Position numbers and translations under genes: made by a program. A stretch of 64,000 nucleotides of DNA from Lysobacter sp036697405 (GTDB lineage Bacteria; Pseudomonadota; Gammaproteobacteria; Xanthomonadales; Xanthomonadaceae), in contig NZ_JBAHWA010000001.1 in assembly GCF_036697405.1 (NCBI RefSeq), positions 682,001-746,000 of the forward strand. The letters are read 5' to 3'. Under the pieces are notes generated by a model. The model was not told the origin of the DNA. It did not search any database and saw only the letters and a program-made list of their open reading frames with translations. Shown here in pieces: positions 34,642 through 42,299 of the stretch; position 1 is the stretch's first letter; each line of letters begins with the position of its first letter.

Positions 34642-35928
34642 TCAACCCATCGCGCGCGTGGGCGGCGGCTGGGTCTGGTTCGGATTGGCCTGCGCTTCGA
34701 GCTTCTGGCGCTGCAGGGTGTCCTGCTGCAGCTGGAACGTGGACTGCTCCAGCGGCTGTTCGCCGGCCTGTTGCTTGTTCACGTGCGCGCGGTGGTGGCC
34801 GGGGTCGTTGAGGTTGCCCTGGACCGCGAACAGGCCGGTGCCGTTGGTGCTCAAGGCGACATGATCGATCTGCTTCAGGCCGCCGACCTTGGCTTCGAAG
34901 GTCAGCGTGGCCGCGGCGCGCTCGAGCTCGGCGTGGTTCTTGAAACCGGCGTTCGGGCCCAGCTTCTCCAGCCCGCCCACCGCCTGCTTGAACATGGCGT
35001 GGTCCGGATGCGAGGGATTGGACAGCAGCGGCGTCTGTTCGGCCTTCTTCAACGCATCCAGCGTCTTGGGGCCGGCGACGCCGTCGTCCTTCAAGCCGTG
35101 CGCGCGCTGGAAGGCCTGCAGCGCTTCCTTGGTGCTGGCGCCGAAATGGCCGTCGGGGTTGAGCGCGCGGTCCTTGCCGTCGGTGTAACCCAGCGCGTGC
35201 AAGGATTTCTGCATGGCTTCGATCGCCGGACCCTTCTCGCCCGACTTCAGGACGCCGTCGGCGGCCGCGTTCGGCGCCGTGCGCGTAGCCGGCGTGGCCG
35301 GCGTCTGCGGTTCCACCGCGCGGCCGATGCGGCCGGCGGCGAGCTGTTCCATCAGCTCGGGGGTCAGGGTCTGCAGCCAGCGTTCGTTGCGGGCTTCGCG
35401 ATCGGCCAGGCCGTTGGTGCCGCCGTTGACCGCGCGGGTGGCCTTGGTCACGTCCTCGCGCGCGTTCTCCGGCACGTTGTGCTGCCAGTACCAGGTCGCG
35501 ATGCGGGCCGCGTTCTCGGGCTTGGCGGCCAGGTCCGGATGGTGGACCAGGTCCAGGCCCAGCGCTTCGCCGGCGGAGCGGTAGTTGTCCTTGCCGGTCA
35601 GCTGCATGTAGCCGCGGCCGCGGTATTTGTAGCCGTCGCCGGGCTCGTCGTTGCCCATGCGGCCGCCGTACATCAGTTCGGCCAGCGCCTCCGGGCGCCC
35701 GCGCAGGGCTTCCAGGCGCGCCGATTCCAGCGCCTGCGCGCCTTCGCGCATCGCCGATTTCACCGGGATCTGCGAGATGCCCTTGGTGTAGCGAAAGCCC
35801 TCTTCGAGCTTGGTCAGGCCGTGCGATTCGTGGCCGACCTGGGCCATGAAATTCGCCAGCTCGCGACGCGAGGATATCCCCGACGCCGTCGCGGCCTGCA
35901 GCAGTTGCGTTTCCCTATCCGTCGTCAT
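34642..35928 (-). CDS. X-T4SS effector: GH19 lysozyme-like, peptidoglycan-binding domain, XVIPCD
   Basis: A 428-residue predicted toxin with the same architecture as its neighbour but a distinct catalytic domain. ANFMAQVGHESHGLTKLEE gives the GH19 Glu34 and second acidic site, with YKYRGRGYMQLTGKDNYRSA and TRAVNGGTNG further on. The PG-binding repeat (LKSGEKGPAIEAMQKSLHALGY) starts near residue 225. The XVIPCD (LLSNPSHPDHAMFKQAVGGL, GLFAVQGNLNDPGHHRA) ends in a Gln-rich tail. From the PG-binding repeat onward it is nearly identical to the effector at 36796, which has a different N-terminal enzyme. The lipoprotein 88 bases upstream is the likely immunity partner. Confidence 0.94.
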   Translation of the reverse strand: MTTDRETQLLQAATASGISSRRELANFMAQVGHESHGLTKLEEGFRYTKGISQIPVKSAMREGAQALESARLEALRGRPEALAELMYGGRMGNDEPGDGYKYRGRGYMQLTGKDNYRSAGEALGLDLVHHPDLAAKPENAARIATWYWQHNVPENAREDVTKATRAVNGGTNGLADREARNERWLQTLTPELMEQLAAGRIGRAVEPQTPATPATRTAPNAAADGVLKSGEKGPAIEAMQKSLHALGYTDGKDRALNPDGHFGASTKEALQAFQRAHGLKDDGVAGPKTLDALKKAEQTPLLSNPSHPDHAMFKQAVGGLEKLGPNAGFKNHAELERAAATLTFEAKVGGLKQIDHVALSTNGTGLFAVQGNLNDPGHHRAHVNKQQAGEQPLEQSTFQLQQDTLQRQKLEAQANPNQTQPPPTRAMG

Positions 35929-36016
35929 GTGTAGCTCCTGGTTGACTTAGCCATATCGCCTAAACCCAAGCCCTGTCTGAACCTTCCTGGTCCGGGCCGG
36001 CGCCCTTGTTGCGTAC

Positions 36017-36691
36017 TCAGGTCCCATCCACGGACGGCAGCTTGTCCCGGTCGAACTCTTCCAGCCGGATCGCGCCGAAATCCTTGCGCTGCAGATCCAG
36101 GCGCTTGTCCTCGCCGGTGTCGGTGTCGACCACGCTGCGCACCGCCTTCTCCAACAGCCAATCCTTCTGCTCGGCCGAATAGGCGAAGCCGAACTCGTCC
36201 GACCAGCGCTCGCGCGAGCCGCCCTCGATCAGCACCGTGAACCCGCCCGCGTAGGCGCGCACGTAGCCGAAGGGGTCGCCGGCGATGCCGCCGCACTTCG
36301 CGCACGGCACCAGGCGGTCGCTGCGCTTGACTGCCTGCAGCTTGCCGGCGGCGTCGCGGATCAGCACCACCACGGTGCGCGGCGCGCCCTCGCCCAACTT
36401 GGCTTGCGCTTGCGACGGCGGGTCGATCACCAGCAGCGCGTCCTCGCGGCCGTCGCCGTCCAGATCGGCGCGTTGCACCGCCAACTGCTTGCTGCCGGCG
36501 GGGATGAACTGACTCAGATCGTCTTGCTGCGGCGTCACGGACAGATTGTTCACGGGCACTTCCTGTTGCGGGTTTGGCTGCGTCTGCGCGGCGGACGCGG
36601 ACGCAGCTGCCTGCGGTTGCGCATCGCCTGGCGCCGCCTGGCAGGCCGCCAGCGACGTCATCAGCACTAACAAGGTCAACGACTTGCGCAT
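36017..36691 (-). CDS. Predicted immunity lipoprotein with FG-GAP-like segment (X-Tfi)
   Basis: A 224-residue lipoprotein. The start MRKSLTLLVLMTSLAAC gives a compact signal peptide and lipobox; an upstream in-frame extension is rejected because it lacks these. After a Gln/Ala-rich linker, AVQRADLDGDGREDALLVID is an FG-GAP/calcium-loop-like motif, followed by RTVVVLIRDAAGKLQAV and a CAKC pair. X. citri XAC2610, the immunity protein against a GH19 effector, is also a lipoprotein with an integrin-like repeat fold, so this one is a plausible GH19 inhibitor. It lies 88 bases upstream of the GH19 effector at 34642. Confidence 0.84.
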   Translation of the reverse strand: MRKSLTLLVLMTSLAACQAAPGDAQPQAAASASAAQTQPNPQQEVPVNNLSVTPQQDDLSQFIPAGSKQLAVQRADLDGDGREDALLVIDPPSQAQAKLGEGAPRTVVVLIRDAAGKLQAVKRSDRLVPCAKCGGIAGDPFGYVRAYAGGFTVLIEGGSRERWSDEFGFAYSAEQKDWLLEKAVRSVVDTDTGEDKRLDLQRKDFGAIRLEEFDRDKLPSVDGT

Positions 36692-36795
36692 GTTCTCGCT
36701 CGGTACTCCATTCGGCTTTGCCGACCGCGGCCGCAACGCGGTCCGCAACCGGCTTCGCGCCGATCGACGCCGGGCGTCGATCGGCGTTTGCGACC

Positions 36796-38067
36796 TCAGG
36801 CCATCACGCGCGCTTCGCGCTGCTGCTGCGCGACCGCCGGCGCCTGTTCCAGCTTCTGGCGCTGCTGCGCGTCCTGCTGCAGCTGGAACGTCGACTGCTC
36901 CAGCGGCTGCGCGCCGGCCTGCAGCTTGTCCACGTGAGCGCGGTGGTGGCCCGGATCGGTCAGCCCGCCCTGGACGGCGAACAGACCGGTGCCGTTGGTG
37001 CTCAGCGCGACGTGGTCGATGCGGTTGAGGCCGCCGACCTTGGCCTCGAAAGTCAGCGTGGCCGCGGCGCGCTCGAGCTCGGCGTGGTTCTTGAAGCCGG
37101 CGTTCGGGCCCAGCTTCTCCAAACCGCCCACCGCCTGCTTGAACATGTCGTGGTCCGGATGCGCCGGGTTCGACAGCAGCGGGGTCTGCTCGGCCTTCTT
37201 CAGCGCGCCCAGGGTCTTGGGACCGGCGACGCCGTCGTCCTTGAGCCCGTGCGCGCGCTGGAAGGCCTGCACGGCTTCCTTGGTGCTGGCGCCGAAGTCG
37301 GCGTCGGGATTCAGCGCGCGGCCCTTGCCGTCGTGATAGCCCAGCTTGTTCAGCGACTCCTGCAGCGCGCGGATCTCCGCGCCCTGCTCGCCCGAACGCA
37401 GCACGCCGTCGGCCGAGGCGCGCGCAGGCGCCGGCGCCGTGTGCTTGGCCGGCTCGTCGTGCTGCGCGGTCACCGGCGCCGCGGCCTGGGTCGGCTGACC
37501 CTTGCCCGGGTAGCGCTCGGCGGTGATCACGCCGCTGTCGATATCGCGGATGTACTGCTTGAACTTGTCGAGATGATTGGCGTTGAAGTCGATATGGGTG
37601 TGGGTCGGATAAGCGTCGAGCTTGCCGCCGCCCATGCCGGACTGGATGCCCATCGGCTGACCGTACTTGATGTGGTCGCCTTCCTTGAGGCCGGAACCGC
37701 GCAGGTCCATGTGACGGACCTGGGCGATCATCTCGCCGTCGGGCAGCTTGTCGTAGATCTTCACCAGACCGCTGTTCTTCTCGATCTTGATGTAGCCCTC
37801 GGCCGGAGCCGGCGTGCGCAGGCCTTCCTTGCTGCCCTTGTCGTCGAGCAGGATGAAATCCTTGGACACGAACACGTGCCCGTCCTTGGAATGGGTGACC
37901 TTGCCGCCCGAGGACAGGACTTCCTGGTTGTGGCCGTCCACCACCTGGTAGCGGCGCCCCGGCTCCTTGCCCTTCTTGCTGGGGTGATGGATTTCGAGAT
38001 CTTCGTACGAATGAACTGCTTCACGGCCCTTGGGGCCGCTCTCAACGATCGTGTACTTACCGCCCAC
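36796..38067 (-). CDS. X-T4SS effector: M23-like peptidase, peptidoglycan-binding domain, XVIPCD
   Basis: A 423-residue predicted toxin starting at GTG. The N-terminal 190 residues resemble an M23 metalloendopeptidase: a possible HxxxD at H19-D23, then QVRHMDLRGSGLKEGDHIKYGQPMG-like sequence with H119 and the terminal HxH as THTHIDF (H156, H158). M23 enzymes cut peptide cross-links. A PG-binding repeat follows from about 225 and the XVIPCD from about 290 (LLSNPAHPDHDMFKQAVGGL, LFAVQGGLTDPGHHRA). From the PG-binding repeat onward it is almost identical to the GH19 effector at 34642, showing toxin-domain exchange. The lipoprotein 48 bases upstream is its likely immunity partner. Confidence 0.9.
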   Translation of the reverse strand: MGGKYTIVESGPKGREAVHSYEDLEIHHPSKKGKEPGRRYQVVDGHNQEVLSSGGKVTHSKDGHVFVSKDFILLDDKGSKEGLRTPAPAEGYIKIEKNSGLVKIYDKLPDGEMIAQVRHMDLRGSGLKEGDHIKYGQPMGIQSGMGGGKLDAYPTHTHIDFNANHLDKFKQYIRDIDSGVITAERYPGKGQPTQAAAPVTAQHDEPAKHTAPAPARASADGVLRSGEQGAEIRALQESLNKLGYHDGKGRALNPDADFGASTKEAVQAFQRAHGLKDDGVAGPKTLGALKKAEQTPLLSNPAHPDHDMFKQAVGGLEKLGPNAGFKNHAELERAAATLTFEAKVGGLNRIDHVALSTNGTGLFAVQGGLTDPGHHRAHVDKLQAGAQPLEQSTFQLQQDAQQRQKLEQAPAVAQQQREARVMA

Positions 38068-38115
38068 GAGACACCTCCGTATTTTCTCGGAACAAAGAAG
38101 AAAACCCGCGCTGGA

Positions 38116-38715
38116 TCAGCGCAGGTCCTGCGTCAGGTACCAGCACTTGTCGCGCAACTCGAAGACATAGGCGCCACGGTCGCCGACCGTTCGCACCAGG
38201 TTGTCGTCGGCATCGAACTCGGCCTTCACGTACTCGACCTGCGCGGTCTTGTCCTTGGGCTCGATGTCGATGTCCAGTCGCGGATAGTCGCCCGGCTCCT
38301 TGATGGCCGGGTCCAGGTACACCCACCGGTAATCGACGGCGCCGATCCTGAAGTCGCGGTAGCCAGACCCGGCGACGCTGCGCGCGTCCTGCTTGGGGTC
38401 GGCGTAACGCCCGACCCGCACGTCGGCCCAGGTATAGGCCTTGCGCACGGATTCGGAGTCGACGTAAGCCTCGAAGAACTCGCGGAACCCTTCGGGCTTG
38501 CAGGCCGATTCGGGTAGCGGAGGATCGGGCAGGACCGTAGCGGCCGGTGCGGCGCTGTCGGTGACGGGCGGGGTTTGAGCAGGCGGAGCGACCGCGTCGG
38601 AGGCTTTGGGCGCGGCGGCAGGGTCGTCCTTGGGTGCGGCCGGCGCATGGGACGCCGAATCGCAGGCGCTGAGCATGCATAGCAGCAGCGCGAAGGGAAC
38701 GAGTTGTAGCTTCAT
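38116..38715 (-). CDS. Predicted immunity lipoprotein of the M23-like effector (X-Tfi)
   Basis: A 199-residue lipoprotein with signal MKLQLVPFALLLCMLSAC and an Ala/Pro linker to about residue 68. The folded part (EGFREFFEAYVDSESVRKAY, GAVDYRWVYLDP, DNLVRTVGDRGAYVFELRDKCWYL) looks like an NTF2/cystatin-sized alpha-beta domain. No family is recognised. It precedes the effector by 48 bases, matching the lipoprotein-then-effector order of the other two pairs. Confidence 0.8.
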   Translation of the reverse strand: MKLQLVPFALLLCMLSACDSASHAPAAPKDDPAAAPKASDAVAPPAQTPPVTDSAAPAATVLPDPPLPESACKPEGFREFFEAYVDSESVRKAYTWADVRVGRYADPKQDARSVAGSGYRDFRIGAVDYRWVYLDPAIKEPGDYPRLDIDIEPKDKTAQVEYVKAEFDADDNLVRTVGDRGAYVFELRDKCWYLTQDLR

Positions 38716-38993
38716 GCAAACCTCTACGCCGCGTCGAGTTTCCGACGCAGCGTCTCCTGGTGCCTTCGACCGCGCGCGGCCTGGGGCACGTTGTCCGCCG
38801 GCGGATGCCGGCGGTGTAACTCCTCGGAGCAGCGATTGCAGGATCGCCGCGACTTCCTAGTCACGGCTGTGCGATCGCGCCCCTTGATCTGGCGCTGCGG
38901 ACGGTGGGGACCGAGGTCCGGATACCGTGCCGCCTACGACTACTTTACCGCATCCGGCCGCGAATCCGTCGCCGCCGGGATTGCCGCCATTAT

Positions 38994-39497
38994 TTACTCC
39001 GATACCGGATAACTGCAACCGGAATAGTAAATCTGGCAATCGGCCGTGTTCTGGCCGCATACCTCCAAGGCCTCCGCGGCGGCCGCGTCGACCGAGGCCC
39101 CGCTGCGCATGGCCGCGAAACTGGCGCCCCAGGCGACCACGCCGCAACCGTTGCCCCAGGACAAGAGGTTCTTCCGGCAGCTGGCATCGTCTCCGCCGTC
39201 GGCTCGACACTGGGCGATCGCCGCCTTTTCCGCTTGCCGGGTGCTGCCTTGGTTGGCCGCGGTGCCGAGCTTGCCCCGTGAGTAGTCGATGGACATGGCC
39301 CCGTAGCGCGACTGCCACCGCGGCCCGCGCGGCGCTCGCGGCTGCAGCGGCCCGCTGCCACCGACCCCGTAGCCGGGTTGCGGGACGCAGATCGGACCGG
39401 GCGCCTGGCCGATCGGGGCCAGGCCCTCCGGGCATCCCTGCTCGGCTCCGGCCGCGCAGGAAACCATGACGAGCGCGAGCAGACACCAGACTCTCAT
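38994..39497 (-). CDS. DUF4189 secreted Cys-rich protein, copy 7 (type A)
   Basis: A 167-residue exported protein with a signal peptide ending in AAGAEQ. The mature part opens with GCPEGLAPIGQAPGPICVPQ, shared by the whole array. The DUF4189 body is type A: RYGAMSIDYSRGKLGTAAN, LSWGNGCGVVAWG, and CQIYYSGCSYPV. It has eight conserved cysteines and is probably disulfide-bonded in the periplasm or outside. It is the last of the tandem copies. The function is unknown; its location between virB6 and the effector pairs suggests a T4SS-linked role. Confidence 0.88.
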   Translation of the reverse strand: MRVWCLLALVMVSCAAGAEQGCPEGLAPIGQAPGPICVPQPGYGVGGSGPLQPRAPRGPRWQSRYGAMSIDYSRGKLGTAANQGSTRQAEKAAIAQCRADGGDDASCRKNLLSWGNGCGVVAWGASFAAMRSGASVDAAAAEALEVCGQNTADCQIYYSGCSYPVSE

Positions 39498-39535
39498 TCG
39501 CTACCGCCCTCGAGACGACGCACCGCTATCGGCGC

Positions 39536-40045
39536 TCATTTCATGACCGGCAAACTGCAGGCCGAGTAATAGACCCGGCAGTCGCTCGTGTTCTCGCCGC
39601 ACTCCTTGAGCGCAGCCGCGGACGCCTGTTCTTCGGACGCGGCACTACGCGTGACCGCGTACTGATCGCCCCAGACCAGCGCGCCGCAACCGTTGGCCCA
39701 GGAATGCAGGCCTTTCTTGCACTCCTCCGCAACACCGCCCTTCGCGCGGCACTCGGCAAGCGCGGAGTCCACAGCCTTGCGGTTGCTCGACATATTGCTC
39801 GCGGTGCCGAACTTGCCGTGTGCGTAGTCGGCCGCGATCGCGCCATAGCGATCGCTCCACCGAGGTCCGCGCGGCTGTTGCTGCACGGGACTAGCCCCTC
39901 CAATGCCATAACCCGGCATTGGCACGCAGATCGGCCCGGGCGCCTGCCCCGTCGGGATCAGACCGGCGGGGCACCCCTGCTCCGCATAGGCCAGCCCGGA
40001 CGCGAACAGTCCGAACATCAGCAAGCAGCACCTAGTCTTTCGCAT
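39536..40045 (-). CDS. DUF4189 secreted Cys-rich protein, copy 6 (type A body, mosaic leader)
   Basis: A 169-residue paralogue. Its leader (CCLLMFGLFASGLAYAEQG) and CPAGLIPTGQAPGPICVPMP are almost identical to copy 3 at 41193, yet its body is the type A form (RYGAIAADYAHGKFGTASN, SWANGCGALVWG, CRVYYSACSLPV). This mixture points to recombination within the array. Secreted, cysteine-rich, no catalytic motif. Confidence 0.87.
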   Translation of the reverse strand: MRKTRCCLLMFGLFASGLAYAEQGCPAGLIPTGQAPGPICVPMPGYGIGGASPVQQQPRGPRWSDRYGAIAADYAHGKFGTASNMSSNRKAVDSALAECRAKGGVAEECKKGLHSWANGCGALVWGDQYAVTRSAASEEQASAAALKECGENTSDCRVYYSACSLPVMK

Positions 40046-40073
40046 CGAAGCATCCTACGCTCGACTGGACCAG

Positions 40074-40610
40074 TCAGTCGACCAGCACCGGGTAGCTGCA
40101 ACGCGTGTAAAGAACTTCACAGTTCGTTGAATTCAGGTCGCATAGCTTTTGCGCCTTCTTGGTGGCTTCTTCGACGGTTCCGCCACCATCGAACGCGACA
40201 TAATCGCTACCCAAGGCCAAAGCACCACAGCCGTTTCCATAGGTGTACAGCGATTTCTTGCACTCTTGCGCGGCCCCTCCACGAGCCTGGCAGTCCTTCA
40301 ACGCGCTGCGTTGAGCTTCGCGCCTGCTCTTTTTTTCCGTCGCCACGCCCATCTTCGATGCGACGACATCGAGGGAAACGGCGCCCCAACGATCAATCCA
40401 CCGCGGTCGCGGCATGCTCGGCTGCTGGCTCTGAGCCGGGGCCGACGGGCTTCCCAGCCCATAGCCCGGCTGCGGTACGCAGATCGGGCCTGGCGCCTGC
40501 CCAATCGGAGCCAAACCGGCAGGACACCCCTGCTCGGCGTAGACGAAGCTGGAACACGACATCCCTGCAATAAGCAGACAAAACGCTATCAGGTTACGCA
40601 TGGTCGCCAT
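40074..40610 (-). CDS. DUF4189 secreted Cys-rich protein, copy 5 (type B)
   Basis: A 178-residue paralogue with signal peptide (NLIAFCLLIAGMSCSSFVYA) and the shared EQGCPAGLAPIGQAPGPI block. The body is type B: RWGAVSLDVVASKMGVATEKKSRREAQR, YTYGNGCGALALG, and CEVLYTRCSYPVLV. A Pro/Gln-rich linker joins the two. The start may be the second ATG, three codons in; the first has AGGA close upstream. Function unknown. Confidence 0.87.
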   Translation of the reverse strand: MATMRNLIAFCLLIAGMSCSSFVYAEQGCPAGLAPIGQAPGPICVPQPGYGLGSPSAPAQSQQPSMPRPRWIDRWGAVSLDVVASKMGVATEKKSRREAQRSALKDCQARGGAAQECKKSLYTYGNGCGALALGSDYVAFDGGGTVEEATKKAQKLCDLNSTNCEVLYTRCSYPVLVD

Positions 40611-40628
40611 CAGTCCTTTGTGGTGCGC

Positions 40629-40706
40629 TTAGCGCAGGAGACAGGCCTGCCCCGCACGCCCCCACCCGGAAAGGGTGAGTCCGAGCACCAGCACATAACG
40701 AATCAT
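40629..40706 (-). pseudogene. Leader fragment of a DUF4189 gene
   Basis: A 25-residue frame reading MIRYVLVLGLTLSGWGRAG, clearly homologous to the signal peptide of copy 2 (MIRYVLVVGLVFSGWARAE), then stopping. The mature part is missing. Its ATG overlaps the end of the broken copy 4 (ATGA). It looks like the remains of a further array member deleted by recombination. Confidence 0.72.
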
Positions 40707-41196
40707 TGAATCAATAACGAGTAGCTGCAGCTCGCGTATTACCTGACAGCCCGCCGAGTGCTGCGAGTTCATGACTCCGCTGGCCGCGAGTTCGCGCGTG
40801 CCCTCGCTACGCAGCGACACGTAACTCTCGCCCCAGGCGACCACGCCGCAGCCGTTACCCCAAGACAACAGGTTCCTCCAACAGTCGTCGGAGTCTCCGC
40901 CGTTGCCGCGACACTGGGCTACCACCGCCTTTTCAGCTAGACGAGCGTTGCTCATGTCGGCTGCCGTACCGAGCTTACCCCGGGCGTAGTCGATCGCCAT
41001 GGCGCCGTAGCGACTTTGCCAGCGAGGGCCAGATTGCGGTCGCGTCAATTCGCCGCAGCCGAGACCATACCCCGGCTGCGGCACGCAGATCGGACCAGGT
41101 GGCTTGGCCTATCGGCGCTAAGCCAGCCCGGCAACGCTGTTCCGCGTAACCGCTGCTGCAACACAACAGAGTGAGCAGCCAGTACCGAGCCCTCAT
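40703..41196 (-). pseudogene. DUF4189 copy 4 (type A), frameshifted
   Basis: The reading frame starts with a signal peptide (YWLLTLLCCSSGYAEQ) and RCRAGLAPIGQA. Near 41098-41110 an extra base shifts the frame before the expected PGPICVPQPGYG. The type A body continues in the other frame (RYGAMAIDYARGKLGTAAD, LSWGNGCGVVAWG). A second shift near 40738-40746 separates it from its natural end (YASCSYSLLIQ). Two lesions argue for a true pseudogene rather than one sequencing error. The start overlaps the stop of copy 3 by ATGA. Confidence 0.82.
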
Positions 41197-41717
41197 CCTC
41201 CGTTGGCCAATACCGGGTAGTTGCAGTGGGTGTACAAAACCTCACAACCGGTCGAGTCCATTTCGCAGGCTTTCAGGGCGTTGGCGGACGCGTCCTCAAC
41301 GCTGCCGCCACCGCGCGCCGCAAACAGATCGCCGCCCAAAGCGACAGCGCCACAACCGTTGCCGTAGATCAGTACCGTCTTCTTACACTGCTTTTCCGTG
41401 CCACCGCGATTCTTGCAGTCCTTAAGCGCTGCACGCTCCGCATCGCGACTGCTCTTTCGATCCGTCGCCGTACCCATCTTGGCGGCGACCGAGTCGAAGG
41501 CAACGGCCCCCCAACGATCGAGCCAACGAGGCTGGGGAGCGCTGGGCCGTTGCTGCACCGGACTCGGCCCACCAATTCCATAACCAGGCATTGGCACGCA
41601 GATCGGCCCGGGCGCTTGCCCCGTCGGGATCAGACCGGCGGGGCACCCTTGTTCCGCATAAGCCAGCCCGGACGCGAACAGTCCGAACATCAGTAAGCAG
41701 CACGTAGTCTTTCGCAT
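41193..41717 (-). CDS. DUF4189 secreted Cys-rich protein, copy 3 (type B)
   Basis: A 174-residue paralogue. The leader (MRKTTCCLLMFGLFASGLAYA) matches copy 6, but the body is type B (RWGAVAFDSVAAKMGTATDRKSSRDAERA, IYGNGCGAVALGG, CEVLYTHCNYPVL). ATG at 41717 is preferred to the TTG one codon earlier. Its stop overlaps the start of the broken copy 4, so the two were co-translated. Function unknown. Confidence 0.87.
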   Translation of the reverse strand: MRKTTCCLLMFGLFASGLAYAEQGCPAGLIPTGQAPGPICVPMPGYGIGGPSPVQQRPSAPQPRWLDRWGAVAFDSVAAKMGTATDRKSSRDAERAALKDCKNRGGTEKQCKKTVLIYGNGCGAVALGGDLFAARGGGSVEDASANALKACEMDSTGCEVLYTHCNYPVLANGG

Positions 41718-41744
41718 CAAAGCACCGATGCTCTGCTGGAGCCG

Positions 41745-42254
41745 TCAGTTGACCAGCACCGGATAGCTGCAACGTGTGTACAAGACCTCACAGTCAACCG
41801 AGTTCGCGCTGCATTCCTTCTGCGCGCGCTCCGAAGCCTGTTCGATACTGCCGCCGCCGCGGGCCACCACGAAATCGGCGCCCAAGGCCACGGCGCCGCA
41901 ACCATTACCGTAAACCAATAGCGTCTTCTTGCATTCCTGAGCCGATCCACCGCGAGTCTGGCACTCCTTCAAAGCCGCCTTCTGCGCGTCGCGACTGCTC
42001 TTCTTGTCGGTCACTGCTCCCATCTTTTGGGCGACGCCATCGATGGCGATGGCGCCCCAACGCTCGAGCCAACGCGGCTGCGGCAGGTTCGGCCGCTGCT
42101 GAATCGGATCCTGCCCGCTTACACCGTAACCGGGCTGCGGCATGCAGATCGGACCGGGCGCCTGGCCGATCGGTGCGAGCCCCGCGGGGCAACCCTGCTC
42201 CGCGCGCGCCCATCCGGAAAAGACTAGTCCGACCACCAGAACATAACGAATCAT
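41745..42254 (-). CDS. DUF4189 secreted Cys-rich protein, copy 2 (type B)
   Basis: A 169-residue paralogue with leader MIRYVLVVGLVFSGWARAE and the common EQGCPAGLAPIGQAPGPIC block. The type B body reads RWGAIAIDGVAQKMGAVTDKKSSRDAQKA, VYGNGCGAVALGADFVVARGGGSIEQAS and CEVLYTRCSYPVLV. Compared with copy 3 the body is highly similar but the leader is unrelated, again indicating module exchange. Likely co-transcribed with copy 1 and virB6. Confidence 0.88.
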   Translation of the reverse strand: MIRYVLVVGLVFSGWARAEQGCPAGLAPIGQAPGPICMPQPGYGVSGQDPIQQRPNLPQPRWLERWGAIAIDGVAQKMGAVTDKKSSRDAQKAALKECQTRGGSAQECKKTLLVYGNGCGAVALGADFVVARGGGSIEQASERAQKECSANSVDCEVLYTRCSYPVLVN

Positions 42255-42299
42255 TGGATCAGCGAAGGATTAGCTGCAGCTCGCATATGTCCAGCGAAC

